From assembly GCA_907165065.1 (NCBI GenBank), contig OU015539.1, positions 11,988,816-12,052,815 on the forward strand: DNA of 64,000 bases, written 5' to 3'. This document shows positions 1 to 13,886 of the stretch, in pieces. A program made the translations under genes and the position numbers. The notes beneath the pieces are model-generated. The model searched no databases. It saw nothing but the letters and a program-made list of their open reading frames with translations, and was not told where the DNA came from. Within the stretch, counting starts at the first letter, position 1. Each line of letters starts with the position of its first letter. The DNA is from Caprimulgus europaeus. Taxonomy: Eukaryota; Chordata; Aves; Caprimulgiformes; Caprimulgidae.

Positions 1-3000
1 AAAAAACCCATTGGATATGGTGTTTTCATATTCAACAGAACACACATCTGGGACAATGAGGAATGGCAGAAAAGGAGCGATGTTGTTCAGACAGGGAGCA
101 GGAACTTGTCCTGGGTCGAGGATGTCTGGTTAGTAATGCTCATGTCCTTGCATCACTCGGTGCATCTCCCATTCTCCTTGTAGGCACCTCTTAAGTCCTT
201 CCATTTAGGAGACTAACTTTTAGTCCCATTTACTGCTTCCCAAATCTCTCTCCCTGCCTGGTGGGCTTATAAATTCCAGGCACCTTAGTGGACTTTAGTA
301 CTAATAGATTACTTTCTATTAGAACATGGACAAAAACTGTTTCTAATTTAATGTTTGCCAATCCACAAAAGAACCATTCTTCTTGAAAAACAAAGGAAAT
401 CCTCTATTTGAGGAGATGCTATGGAGAAAGTATAACAACAATAGAGTCAGTTACCCAAGAGTGCAATTTAGAGAAACAGCACTGGAATAATTGCTTTAAT
501 TAGCGTGTTTGTTATATGTTTCCATGCTTATACTGCAGATGCCTTCTGCCACGTAGTGTCTAAGAGCAAGAACTCCACACAGGGACTAGACCCAGGAAGT
601 ATTTAAAAAACAAAACAAAACAAAAAACCCCACAAAGGTGCAAAAGTTTGCTCTATCTGAGCTTGAGCCCTGGGGACCTAGCTGAAAGTCTCTGTGGAAC
701 ACTTGACAGGGAGACAGGTAAGGAATGAAGATCAAAAAACCACAGCCAGCCAGGAAACAGAGCCCTTTACATAACCTGCAAAACAATCTCAAGCAACAGT
801 GCACAATGCATAGTGCGTAAAAGCAGAGAGCCTGCAGTGGCAGCCAGAGGCAGCTAGTGAGGAATCACCTCCTTTGGAACTGGATCCAGCACTCTGGGTG
901 CTGTCTCACCAGTGCCAAGTAGGTGAGGATAAACAACTCCCCTGGTCTGCTTGGGTACGTTCCTTCTAACACAGCCCAGAACACAGTTTGCCTTATCTGC
1001 GAAGAGAGCAAACTGTTACCATAGTGTCTCCTCATCAGAGCTGGTATTCAGCCTGCAGAGACTGGGACAGACCAGTCCTTCCTGAAAAACAGCCAAGGCG
1101 TGGGTGGGCATGGGCTATGACCTCCTCTAAATGGTGCATGATTTGAATCCATTCCCCATGTAGCCCAACCACCAGCACCTGTTGGTGTCTGGCCCAGGAG
1201 CTGTCCTGAGAATATTTTAAATCATCATCTCTCTTATGTATTTACAGTGCTATCTCATAGCTACTTTGTATGCTGAGGAAAGGCAGGTGCTCAGCTGCTC
1301 AGAAAGCAAGACCAGAGTTCAATTTGTCCAGCTCCTACATACTCTTGAAATACTGCCCTGTGGTTAGCAGCCTCGCACCAACAGAAGCAAATCCTGTTTG
1401 CTCCTTACTGCGAGGCATTTCCCACACCTTTTGGCTAAATGCTCACTCCTTCTTCCACCTCCTTTACTTCAGGCTCCAGCCAACTGTCAGCCCTTGGGAG
1501 CCAAACATTTACTGCGTAAAAAACCCAACACATGACAACTAACCTCTCAGTGCTTCCTGTCAAGGCAACTGCTGCCTTTCAAGCCAATTTCACTGACTAA
1601 TTAAGCATAGAGACACACCAGAGTGCCGACACTGAATGGTGGCTGCAGCATCCATCACTCCAGCAGGATTCAATCTGATGGGCTGAACGCTACAGCTTGA
1701 GAGCTCAGAACAGCTTACTGGAATGGAAAACCCATTGTTTACTGTGCTCCAAAATTCCCCAAGTTATAAAGAAACAGAGAAAAAAAAGCAAAACCAAAAA
1801 CCCTACCTTCTCCAGCCTTGAAAACATTAATTACGAATTACCAAGAGAGAAAAAACACCTGCTCTCCTTTTATCATTAATATTTTTTGTATGTGTATTTT
1901 GTGTACACCTTTCTGTTTCTTTAAAGCTCCCAAGGTCCTTCAGGAGTAGTTAAAAAGTACATGGCCACCCTAAGTCCCATTTGCCTACAAAAACATTTCA
2001 CCTGTTGTTTCCACAGGGGTTAAGTTTGTTTTCCTCCTGCATGTGTGGTTGGCTTCCTTTGTGAATGTGCATGTGCACATGTATTTTGGATCAGGTGGCT
2101 TCCCTATGCATTTGGTAGAGCTTTCTCCTTCCTGTTGACTGAATAGTTCACACAGAAACTATGTAGAAAATGACTGTGAACCATAAGATGTTATTTGCAT
2201 GGTTTCTTGCCTTCTTTAATGACTTAGACTATTGTGAAGACCTTGAGAAACAAGTCTGAATCTAAAAATGCATTTAGTGACACAAAATGTAAGTTAACTG
2301 GACCAAAAAGAAAAGGGAAGTCAGGGACAAGGATGCTCTGTATCAAAACAACTTGTAGCGCCCCACATAGCTCCATGCTCACATTCTCACTCCAACTACG
2401 TCTGAAATTGAAAAAAAAATTCTCTTCTCCCAGGGAGGAAATAAACAGCAACAAAGATAACACTACTTATGTTTATCCAGGACACTAGATTGTGAGATTA
2501 AGATCGTAACTGGCGATGCTTATCCTGATCAAATCTACCTCTGAACACATTTCTGATAACAAAAATCTCAACAGAGCAGACGTTTGTTTTAATGAGCATA
2601 TTTTCAGACTAAAGTAGGAAGGAAGAATTCAATTACCCTGTTTGGCATAAAAGGACTAGAAGGCAAATTGCTTTAAATGTGTTTTAGTTGGAGCTCTATT
2701 TAAAGAGAAACACCACTGATGTTTACAGAATATAAAATAGAAATTCACTAAATACTGAAATCTGACCTCATTGTATAATTTCAAATCCTTTGAGACAGGT
2801 ACAATATTACAAAAGTGTGTTTTTGATTAATCAGAGCCAAAGATTTTACAATCTGAAAAAAAACCCCTGACAACCTATTTTATATTTATATCCCAAATGA
2901 AACAGCAAACTAAATACTTCTTTCTTGAGCTCATAATATTGAGTTAAGCTCCAACAGAGTCAACCTCTAATGCCGAAATTCAGCTCTGTTAGCTGACAAA

Positions 3001-6000
3001 ATAATTAGTGAATTTGGATTTTTAAGAGAAGAAATTTGAAAACTTCATCAAAAATATAATGTTTATAAGGGTCTGTTCCTAAGAAGACAGCCAAAGGACG
3101 CCTATCTGTATTGGGCAAGTTTTCACTGTAGACTGACTATAAAAAAAAAAAAAACAACAAAAAACACCAAAGCAACCCACAGAAAACACACAGAACTAAG
3201 GCAGTTTTGAACATCTCCTGCAATGGATTAATTTGTTACGAGAATTTTAAGTCATACTTACATGCATTTAAAAACAGACTCCCATATATATATCTATCTC
3301 CTGGATGTTGTTTTTTTTTTAATGGGACCCTATTTCCCAGTTGCAGTTTTGCAGACAGAAAGTGTACCCAGTGGTGTCACTCAGGGGACACTTACACAGA
3401 TGGTGTTACACTGGAGAAGGGTCTGCACCTGGGGATGCATGGGAGCATGAGACACCATCGACCAGACAGGGAGCAAAGCCAGCTCAGCTTCTGCAGAAAA
3501 AAAGCCATAATCAGGAAGGTATCAGAGAATAGCTGTAAGAAAGTAGTTTTGACTGAACCTCTCCCTGTTTGTTCCAGCCTCCCTCAAGTCAACCTTCTTA
3601 CCTGTTTTCAGCCCTTTATCATCCTCTTCTTCCTGTTCTCTTTACTCCCATTCCTGTTCCACCCTTCTGTGGGGCCTGCTGTAATTCTAACACCAGAAAA
3701 ACTCAGATACACAATGCCCACTCATTTTCTCATCAGTGGGCTATTCCTTCTCCTGTGTCTTCTTGTACTGCATCTGTCCTCTCTATTCAACCAGCAACCT
3801 GCACAGGGCAGCAGCCACCTCTAGTCTTTCTTTCTGCACCACCAGGTGCAGTGGGGACAAATTCTTCTTGATACTCTCACAGTCACACTAGTGGGCAAGT
3901 AACAGAAGGTTAAAACCTGCAAGAGCTACGACTGTGAGAATCTCCAAGCAAGCTTCCAGAGTCACCATCACACTCTGTAAGGTGCCACTTAACAATGACC
4001 ACAGCTAGAAAATGAGAATGTCTTAAAAGAGAGATGTTTCTTTCATTGAAGTGTTGCATATATTCATAATTGGAATTTTCCAAGTCACAAAATTTAAGAA
4101 AGTACATTTTTCAAAAAGTCAAGACATCCCAGCTTTTCCTGAAAAGTCTCTCCTGCCTCAGGGATGCAAAGCACCATGCCTTAGGATATATGCACATCCT
4201 TCCACCCTCCTGGTAAGGGCTGCTTTTCCAGTGCTTCCAGCTAATATTAGACAAGAAAATGCTGTTTGTTATGCTGGCTTCTAACACCAGGTCTCCACAC
4301 TAAAGCATCTGCGTGCAGCATTATCATGCTGTTGTAATTTTGTAACCCGATCAATTTGCAATAGCCATTAAGCACAAACTCGGCTCTTGCAGAGCTCACT
4401 CCAGGCAGTCCTTTTGCCACGTAAGCTCATGGCACAAAAATACACTGCTGATTCATAAGCACCAACATTGCAACAACCAACAGCTAGAGAGTTTTTCTAT
4501 ACTTTGTGCAGCTTTAACAACTAGAAAGTACTGAAACACACAGCAGAAATGACCAAATCTTCAAACACTCTTTTACATCTGTGCCAACACCCTATGTTAT
4601 AAGGACGTATCTTCACGGCCTGAAGTACCTCCCTCTTAGCAGTGTTTTTCCACCTCAGTTAATTAATACCTGTTAGATAACCAGAAATACACAATGCTTG
4701 GAAGCTGCCTGTGTTTGCTTGCCAACTCCAGCCTTTGATAAAAACATGGAACTGAACTGAGTTTATTTCACAGTAAAACAGAGAAAGCTTCTCTTCACTG
4801 AGTTTATATAACCTCATTAAGTTAAGATAAAGAAGGGAGAGTGTCTTTGGATAAATAAATTCCTAACAGGCATAAGCAGTAAGTCCATTAAAACCTAGAA
4901 CATCTAAGTACAGAAATACCTTGTCTGGCAAGTTGATCTTTTTTCTCCAAAAATTTTTGCTGCTAAAATATTTTTCCAAAGAATGGTATGGTACAGGACA
5001 GTATTTCTGGAGTTTTTGTTCCCCAGGAGACTGCACACGACTTCTGAAGTAGGATATAGCCAAACAGTCCAGCCATTCTGCAAGTCTGAGCTTTTACAGA
5101 CCAGCCACTCACCCCTACAGCCAACCCCCCTCTCATGATACCCTGACAGGAGCATTTCTCACCTACAGAAATTTTACTAGTTAAGTACCCATGCCTATCT
5201 GATCAGTGATACAAAGGCACTGTGCTCATGCCATAACCCAGACAGAAGAGTTGTATCTCAACGTTCAAGATCAAATAAATATTTACTTGCAGAGCAGATT
5301 TGTACTTTCTTCCTCCTCTTTGATTGCAGAATAGCCTTGCAATAAACACCTGTGTTTCTGCAGAACTGTATGAAGAAACAGCTACTCAGCTGCTATATAT
5401 TGCCATTTGTCTAGAAAACATTGAAATCAGGGCTGCAACAGACTGGAAATCTAATTGTTGGTTGCTTAATCAAGATTGATAACATTTGGGCATTTTATGC
5501 CTTTTGATCCTAGTTTAGGAACACCTGGACTCACATACTTTAAGGTCTGCTAGGTCAGCAGCACATCTGATTGCTGTGGTGAGCTACACAAGCAAACCTC
5601 CTGCCTACCCACCCACACCAGAATGTATTCCCCTATTTTTTTCTTGTTCTGCTCTGTGTGGCTTTCGCTGGCGGGGTAACGTAGCACATATGCTGCTTAA
5701 TGGACAAGTAGTTTATGCAGAAAGTTTGCTAGTTTTGTGACAGGCAAACACACGTGTTGATTAAATATCACTAAGAGTTCAAGTCAAGAGCAGATGGTGG
5801 TCAAAGGGGAGCCTGGGTACTTTTTGGCCACAATGTACCCTCAAGATGATGGAAAAACTCCTAATTTTTGTCTGTTGCATTCATCCTTACTTATATACAA
5901 GAGAAAGGAAAGCAAGGCCAGGCTACATGTAATCATTAACTCCTTTTATCTGTATATGGCACATCAGTTAATCACAGAGATTTAAGACAAAATGACTTCT

Positions 6001-6796
6001 TTAACACCTTTTGGGTTAGTGGGAAATAACTGTGGATGGGAGCATAGTCTTGCAGATGTGGTCCTGCTGAGTTTTGAGTAGTGCTGTAATTCCTTTCCCT
6101 CCAAAGGCAGGGCTATAGAACTCCTCTGGAATTGCCCTGAACAAGGAAGTGAGTGCCTTCCTGGCCTGAAACCAGGCTGCAAGTGAAAGGGGCAGAGAAG
6201 AAAAGGGTTCTTTTCTGGGACAGCAAGTTCCACCTCCACCTCATGACTTACTTCCTGACACTGGAAGAATTAGCTGGGAGTGAAGGAGCACATGGAGGCA
6301 CTTAAAAAAACCCCAAGGAACTAGAAAGGAGATGCATTAATCAGCACTGCAGAACCCCTCACCGTCCATACCGTTTGTGTTTCTTCCCCAACTCTGACAG
6401 GTTCAATAGCTCTTTATGTTTGGAAAATGGGCACCTTTTATTGTCTATATAGAGATTTCCAGGTAAAAGTCTTATCAGTTTCAATTATTACTTCAGTGGG
6501 AGTTTTATGAGCTATAGAGAACAACACTTGTTTTCTTGAAGTGTGGATAGCTGCAAGAAAACAGCTAGCTGAGAGTTATTCACATTTATTGGTCTCTAAA
6601 TCATTTCATCGTCTTATCAAAAGGACTAGGTTGGAGCATGACTTTGTATTTACTTATAGAGCTCCTTTCATCTCAAAGGGATTACATCAGCAAATGATGA
6701 CATGAAGCTACCTCTGGGGTGTTAGTCTGTTTCCATAAAAGCCATGGAAACACTAACAGTGTGAAGTGTGAAATCCAGTGAGAACAGCAGGAGACT
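1..6796. other. Intergenic, no gene seen
   Basis: AT-rich sequence with short A-rich tracts (604-632, 3141-3170). The longest open frame (3207-3824, plus) has low-complexity hydrophobic and T-rich parts and no recognisable domain. I saw no thrombospondin-repeat coding pattern that would mark SPON1. Confidence 0.6.
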
Positions 6797-6870
6797 TGTA
6801 CAGGCTCAGACCAAGGGGCTGCCTAGCTCAGTATCCTGTCTTCAGCAGAAGTGATATGTGGGCACCCAGG
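6797..6870 (+). mobile_element. Possible ancient CR1/L3-type repeat fragment
   Basis: TACAGGCTCAGACCAAGGGG, then CTGCCTAGCTCAGTATCCTG recalls a repeat consensus common in reptile and bird genomes ('CAGACCAAAGGTCCATCTAGCCCAGTATCCTGT'). I cannot assign the family with certainty. Confidence 0.4.
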
Positions 6871-7265
6871 GAAAAGAATGAATAAGGCAAGTACATGCCT
6901 TGAAAAAACAAAACAAAACAAAATCCCCAAAAACCCTACCACTTCCTTTTCTAGCCTTCAAGTATTTTCAGTTCAGGGTATTTCCTGAGTCAAAGCTTCT
7001 CCTGAATCCCTATAAAAAACTCTTGGATCCACAGCTTTCTTTGGCAAGCAGCTACACGTCTGTCGCCTGCTGTGTGAAAAACTAACTCCTTTTCCTTGTT
7101 TTGATCGCGTCTCCCACTAGCTTCATTTGCTGGCTTCTAGTTCTTGTACTAGAAAATAGTTTGAGGCTTGAGGACACACTAAAAATGGGAGGCAAGAAGA
7201 AAGCTCATTATATCTAGAATTCTAATTTTTTTACCAAATAAGAGAGGAAAACAGACCTTGGCAAA

Positions 7266-7277
7266 CCCCCCCCCCCC
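7266..7277. repeat. C12 homopolymer
   Basis: Twelve C residues flanked by A-rich sequence. Confidence 0.95.
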
Positions 7278-10200
7278 AAAACCTTTGAAACCATTTATAT
7301 ACTATTATTATGCTTTCTTAAAATACTGAGGGAAAAGAATGAGGAGAAAAATCCCCCTTCAAGTCCTTGAGCTGAAGTTTGTACAAACTGTTGCTTTCAG
7401 CAGCTTCAGACACAGAGAGTTTTTTGATATTCAGAATAATTACTGAGAATCCCAAATAAAACAAATAAATCCTTACACCCCTTCAAATTGCCAGGAGATG
7501 GATTCACTGCAATGGACAAGAAGAGTGCCACTTCTTGACCCCACAGCAGCTTTTCCTTCCTTCCTTTCCCTCTTCCTCCCTCCCCACCAGAAGTGTGGTT
7601 TCCAGTTCAATGGGCTTTAAAGATGGATACATCTGCCACAAACTTGTGATCACTAAGCTGCCTGACTGTTTACTTACAGGCACCTTCGACTGCCTCTTGA
7701 CTGCGTCATGAAGTTAAAATTTTCTGGAAAGAGTGGCAAATGTTCTAGTAAAAAACCTTCTGGCAGCACATTCTGTCTGTAGTGACAGGTGCTGTTTATT
7801 TCAATTAGAAAAATCAATGAGCTTTCCTACTTCAAGTTGGAGCACTATGGGAAGACCTGGAGACATCAGGAGATTCAAAATATGGATATTAATTATTTGA
7901 TATATTTCAATATGGCACCTCTGGTCCTCAGAAAGAAATTGGCACCATGTTTTCTCCCCTATTAATACAGTTGTTAACATCTTGAGATATTTTACAGCAT
8001 ATTACACACACATTCTTATCTGTTATCAGATCTTACCATTCTTCTTCTCCTCTTCCAATATGAGTTGCACCACTCATCTGTGCCTGTTATGAAATAAACA
8101 TGACACTGTACAAAAAAAGGAGACTTCCCTGCTTTGCTTTCAGATCCTCTTGCAATAGAACAGGGAGCTCCAGCTGTGCTGGGAACCTGTGCCACAACAG
8201 GTTATATTTTCCTGATAAGGTAGTCAGCATCACATTTAAGAAGGTCTCTCTAGCATCTTTTCCTAGAGAAAAATGACGAGGTTAGAATTGGATTTATTTG
8301 ATAAGCAGAATTAAAGTCTTTCTCAGCATCTCAGACATAGCACATTCCTAGGTAGGGTATCCAAAAGTTTCAGCAGATGTGATCAAAAGGATTAAGATTT
8401 TTCCCCCAAAATATGATAAACATATTATATTGATCCTCAGCATCAATTAAAATACCCAATACATTTTAAGGTATTAAATCTAGAGACAATAGTACATTCA
8501 TATAGAGATTTTACAAACATCAATAATCACCATTTTAAGAAAAAGTTTTCTTTTATATACCTTGGATATATTTGGTTAAAATAGAAGCTAAAGAGGAAAG
8601 AAAACTGGATTCCATGAGCTGGAATCAATTAGGAACAATTTTCTATGTCAGAAATTCCAGGTTTTTTTGCTAAGAACTCATTTTAATGAAGAAAATAGAA
8701 CATTAAATTTAAGACTTCAAAGTGTTTCAAGTACTAGTGGCTTGTTTTGACTTGCGTTCTATATTCCATATAAATCAAAACAAGCTGTTTTGATGGCATT
8801 CTGTCAAGATTATTAGCAGTAATTAATCTATTCCCTCAAAACATTTCAATTTCAGCAGGAAACTAGAACTGTCAAGATTGTTGATGGCTCTGGCAGAAGA
8901 ACTGCAACAAAAAACCATTCTGTCACAGACATCTCAGGTGACTGCTTCTACATGTTTATACAAAATGTACTTCATCTTTCTGTACTGACACACATAAATT
9001 ATTACTGTGGTTAGCAGTGGATAGGTTTTATATTATATATAATAACCTACAAAATTAACCATGGTAAGGGAAGAAGCTTCAGACAATTTTAGTAGTTATG
9101 TTAACAACTGCAACCCTCATATAATGTAGATTCACAGGATTCCAAGGAAAACTAGACAGAAGCAATGGTCTTCACTCTACTAGGAAACAAAACCAAACCC
9201 ATTTTGATTATATTCTACACCCAAAGACTATCCTTTTCTAAATTTTTATTATTCTCTTCAGGCTCATTCTCCAGTGTCTGTCTGGCCACACAGATTTTCA
9301 ATATAAATGTAGAAGACAGACATTTGGCAGCTCTCACAAATAAAGATACTTCATACTTAATGGGACAAAACACAATGAAAGCTTTTAAGTTCCACTTAGT
9401 AGCCAGATCAGTTTCTTAAAAAATGGCACTTCCTTTATTTCCAGCCATGCTCCCAGGGGACTGAAGTGAACAGCTGAGTCCCTGGAGATGGACCATGTGT
9501 GGAGCTCCCCCAGGGAGGAATCCAGTTTTAAACCTTTACCAGATGATGCTGGATATGTTTTTTTGGCTCTCACTTGCCTGCCTTGTTGTATTTCATTCCC
9601 TAGCCTACTGGCTTCCTTCAGCTTCTCTGCCCCAGCACCTCTGTTTTACTCCATCATCCCTAAATTCCCCAGTATATACCTCTCACAGTCCCCGCAGTTG
9701 CCTTCTCACAGATAAACACAGGCCTAGAAAAGACATCCTCACCGCAGCCACGGAGTCAGGAGAGGGAAGTAGTATTTTTCATCACTTACATAAATTCCTG
9801 AAATGATTACTTTGCCATTGGTGTACAGTTTAAAGCCAACCAGAGTTATCAAAGATCAACATATACACACACAGTCCCTGTAAATTTTCCAGGTTCAGTA
9901 CTCCTGGTTCATGCTATTTAGCAGCTGCCCAGCTACACACTCAAGTATGTGCAATGAGGTTCTCACGCCAGAGCTGATTCCACATACTTCTGAATGAGCA
10001 GCTTTGCCACCACGTGTTAGAAGCAGCTAGTATGTTTGAAACCTTTTTGTAGATGTATGTATCCAAAAAGAAAAAGTAAATCTATTTGTGCCCTCTGTCA
10101 TCTTCCTTTACACCCAGATGGCCCAAGACTGGGACTGGAACCTGCCACAAAGCACTGTATGTAACCAGGGTGCTGCATGCATCTATATTGAAAAGCCAGA

Positions 10201-12707
10201 AACAGCAGTTCTTTTTTGCTTTCTTTTTGAGAAACATACTAGCAATCCTTGAGAGTAACACCATCAGTCAGGTACAGCTGCTCCTAAATGGTCTCTTCTT
10301 CAAGCACTCTCTCTGCTGAACCTTGTAATAGGTTGCTCTGCCTAGCACAAAAATTTTAACAGAAGGGAAAGAGCTTGACATTTTGCGTCATTTAGTGAAA
10401 TGCCAGACATCTGCAGGTCATGAGAGGGCACCTTCTGCATCCTCCTGTAGGGATTTGGAGTCCATGCCCAGGCATCAGACCTGTCCCCCCATCCCTGCAC
10501 TGTGGAGGAGGCAGCAGCTCTCCACTGCAGCAAATCACCTGTCATTTCTTGTTGATGCCATGTTCCCCCTTATGTCCTCAGACTGCGTCTTTACAGCACA
10601 TGCCTGTAAAGATTAAGGTTTAGAAGAGCCTTAAGTGTGATGAGACAGCCCTTGGAGGCCTCACAGTTTTAAGACTATGGTCTTAACTCATCATTTTCCA
10701 GTGAGAGCTGAAGGCAGTTGCCTAGACAACGTCTGATTCATCAGCAGTGAATTGTCAGGGCAACCATCCCTGGCCATACCTGGGATGTGCTGAACAGCAC
10801 TGCTGTGCAGCAGAGACAGCTGTCAGACATGGAAGGCCACCCCGAAAACACTGCAAGTTAAAAAGGTAAAATCTTCCACTGGGGTATCTCTTTGTTAAGC
10901 CAAAAACTGATCCTTTGTACTTGTTCACATAAAAAAAAACTGAGTACAGCTGCTCCACATGAGGAAAGAAAAATATCTGGCAAAGCAAATAATCCTGTCT
11001 CAGCGTGCTATGTACCCACATAACATGACTATGTACAGCCCCCCAGTTTGTACGCAGCATCCTTTGTTTACATTAGCACCATATTTTTGGGGATATTACT
11101 GATGTAACATGGGAGGAAGTTCACTGTGTTGTTTCAGGAAGAATTTGTCTCCATTTCTGGTTGGCCTACAGCAAGGCACTCGTGTTGATTTCCAATGTAA
11201 AACATTTCTTCCACTGTGTTTTCTTTTAGAATATTTGCACTTTAGGAAAATGAATACATACTCCAAATATACTATGGAGTGTGTGGGAGAGGAATCACAG
11301 TAATGTGTAGTCTTCTTTTATTTAAAATACTTTATAGGCTCTGGAAAATATTTGAACTTTTTTTTTTTCTTTCAAATACAGCCAGTCTCATAAGATATCA
11401 ATTATTCATTTTCCCAATGTATTTCAAACAGTACAATCATTTAACTCCATAGAACTAAAGGCAAGGATCCACATATTAACGTGTATTTTTGCTGGTCCAA
11501 GGATGTGGGACTTGGGACTAAGGCTTTTGCTTTATTTTGCTCTCCCAAACTTCAGACAAATTCTGCTCTCTGCTAAATTCCCCCATGTCTCTGCTTCCAA
11601 GCAGCCTAAAGAAAAGTCTATAGAGAGAAATTTTGTTTTTTCATATAGATCCTATTCTGCTATAATGGAGAATTTGGATTTAAATGTTCTCATTTCATCA
11701 GGGACTGCACAAACTCATTGAAACTTCTGGTATTAAAGTCTTGGTATTTTTAACGTGAGAGAGGGGCTGCTTTGTGAAACATTTTGCTATGTAGTTAGGG
11801 AATATCATCACATTCTAGACTAGTTTCACTTGCAATAATTTTTCATATCACTTATCACTATTTGGGTGTCAGAGTCCTATTTAAGTCACTTTTGGTTGTT
11901 CCAAAGTCTATTATAAGAAGATTGGCAGAGCTTGCAGGGCTCAGCCGTTCACTCTTCAACACAGGGTGATGCTTGTGAGAAAGCCTCCAACGCGGCCACC
12001 TGAGCAAAACGTACATAGGGCTGTGACTGCACCATTTCTGATGGCACCATTACCCTCAATTTATTCAATAGCTGTCAGAGCATGAAAAAACAGCATTGCT
12101 GGAGGTGCCTGGCTCTTTCCAGCTCTGTAAGAAGGATCTCCTTCAGGAATGCTCCCTTGCTAGCATGGGCAGGGAGGAGATGTGACACTGGGCACAGCAG
12201 CGAAGCAGTGTGCCCCGCCCGTATATAAGCCATTCGGCAATTGCTGCAAGGCAGACTGCCCTGGATTTCAAACAGCTCAGACTGCAATTTAAACCAAATG
12301 CTTGAAACCCAGGCATCAGGCAAGCCCAGCTCTGAAAATTCTAATGACATTCTGCTGGGCACTCGGCACTTCCATTTCTCTGCCAGCCTTTGCCAATATT
12401 GCAGAATGGCTGCATAACACAAATAAATGTTTCATAATAAAAACACACCCCTCCAACCCCTTCTGCACCTCTGAGCCCCAGGCCAGCTCGCTGCAGCCAC
12501 AGCTTTGCTTCTGGCAGTGGGACTGTCTTCCTGCCTGTGTCCCTCAGGCACTCCCAGCACCTGGGGATAACCTGGAGGACTGGGGTCTTCTGTTTCAGAA
12601 GCAGTGATTCTTACTCAAAATCAAGATTTCTGATCAATATCAAGTATCTTAAGTGTCTCAGAAAAATATATGCCTACTTTCAAGGAACTGTTTGGGTTTT
12701 GTTGTGG

Positions 12708-12731
12708 TTTTTGTTTGTTTGTTTGTTTTTT
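12708..12731. repeat. (GTTT)n low-complexity tract
   Basis: Tandem GTTT units ending in a T run. A shorter related tract occurs near 13155-13171. Confidence 0.9.
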
Positions 12732-13685
12732 AATAGGATCATTTTCTAGTCAATATTTTGTTGCCCAGTGGAGTACAAGAACCAGCCGCAGCATGAGGTT
12801 TTACCAACCAGGCTCAGGAGCCACAGGCAACCAAGCACAGCATCAGCCCCATCACTTCTCCTGCATGCCACAGGTCAGAGGAACCATTATGCTTTCAGTT
12901 CTCCATGAGGACCTGTGGCCATTTCTGTATTTCTCCTTCCTAGCCTGTGTGTGCAGTTATCAGGCTTATGTTTTCTTGATTAGAAGATCTGGAATGACAT
13001 GGGAAAGAAAAGCTGCATGCAATATTTTAAGGAGGCCAAGGAATTTCAGCACTTCTCTAAACACATTGGGACTTTTTCAGCATTCAGACAAAATGTTACT
13101 AAATCCCTACACTTCTAAAATGCTAGATCTCCTATTAACTTATCTTTGGGGGTTTTTGTTTGTTTGTTTTTCCTAAATGGGCTTATTGTAACAAGGATTC
13201 TGAAGACTGGTCAACTAAGCTCACTCACAATACGCCAGGCTTATCATTTGAAAAACATAACTGGATTTATTAAGCAGACTGATGCTCTGCTTAAATCGTA
13301 GCTTAATCAGAACAAGACTGGAAATTTGGCCAATTGCAAACTTGTTGACTCAACTATTGTTAAAAAGAGCAGATTGAAGTAACCTGGGTTTAAACTCAAT
13401 TCATCTGAAAAACCAAGTCAGAGAAAATAAGCAACATATCTCCCAGACGAAGTAATTACTTCATTATTGACAGTAAAGTAACTAGCATCTCCCCAGCTTG
13501 TTGTTTAAACAGCAAACAAGGCATCATTTATCTTTGGTAAACAGGTCTTGCTGAGTGGCGAGATATATTTATGATAAAAGATAACTCCTAATAACAGGAT
13601 CTGTTTCACATTCAACATACGAGAGAGAAAAAGCTGAAAAAATATTTCAGAAGCATCTCAAATATTTTGAGACAGCTAAAACAAG

Positions 13686-13886
13686 ATGTCATCAAGCCTT
13701 GAAGACAAAGCCCTGCTTCTTCTGCCTGCCCCAAGATTTCTGCCTGTTGCATCTAAAAACTTACAAGATATTTCAAGATGCATGTATGTGAGTTATCTTC
13801 AATCTCTTCCTGATGACTTGGTAACAAACAGCTTTTATGCAGACAGTGCAGAACTGGAGTTAGAAGACTGCTGCTTTGAAATCTAA
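13686..13886 (+). other. Candidate small open frame, 66 codons, unrecognised
   Basis: An ATG with a purine at -3 opens 66 codons with an acidic, Cys-containing C-terminal part (ELELEDCCFEI). It is unlike the low-complexity frames nearby. I recognise no homologue, and a frame of this length is expected by chance in a window this size. Confidence 0.12.

Larger units (their letters stand above)
6871..13685. other. Intergenic, no gene seen
   Basis: AT-rich sequence with a C12 run, a pyrimidine-rich stretch at about 7545-7590 and (GTTT)n tracts. The 168-codon open frame at 12670-13176 runs through the GTTT tract and has no recognisable domain. Confidence 0.6.

Noticed and set aside
3207-3824. 205-codon open frame on the plus strand
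   Set aside because: It has a T-rich, hydrophobic, low-complexity composition with no domain and overlapping frames on the same strand. It is best explained by chance in pyrimidine-rich sequence.
10669-10686. Inverted repeat TTAAGAC-TATG-GTCTTAA
   Set aside because: Arms of only seven bases are expected by chance in a window of this length.
12670-13176. 168-codon open frame on the plus strand
   Set aside because: It runs through a GTTT microsatellite that encodes repeated Phe/Val/Cys and ends in another such tract. No domain was seen.
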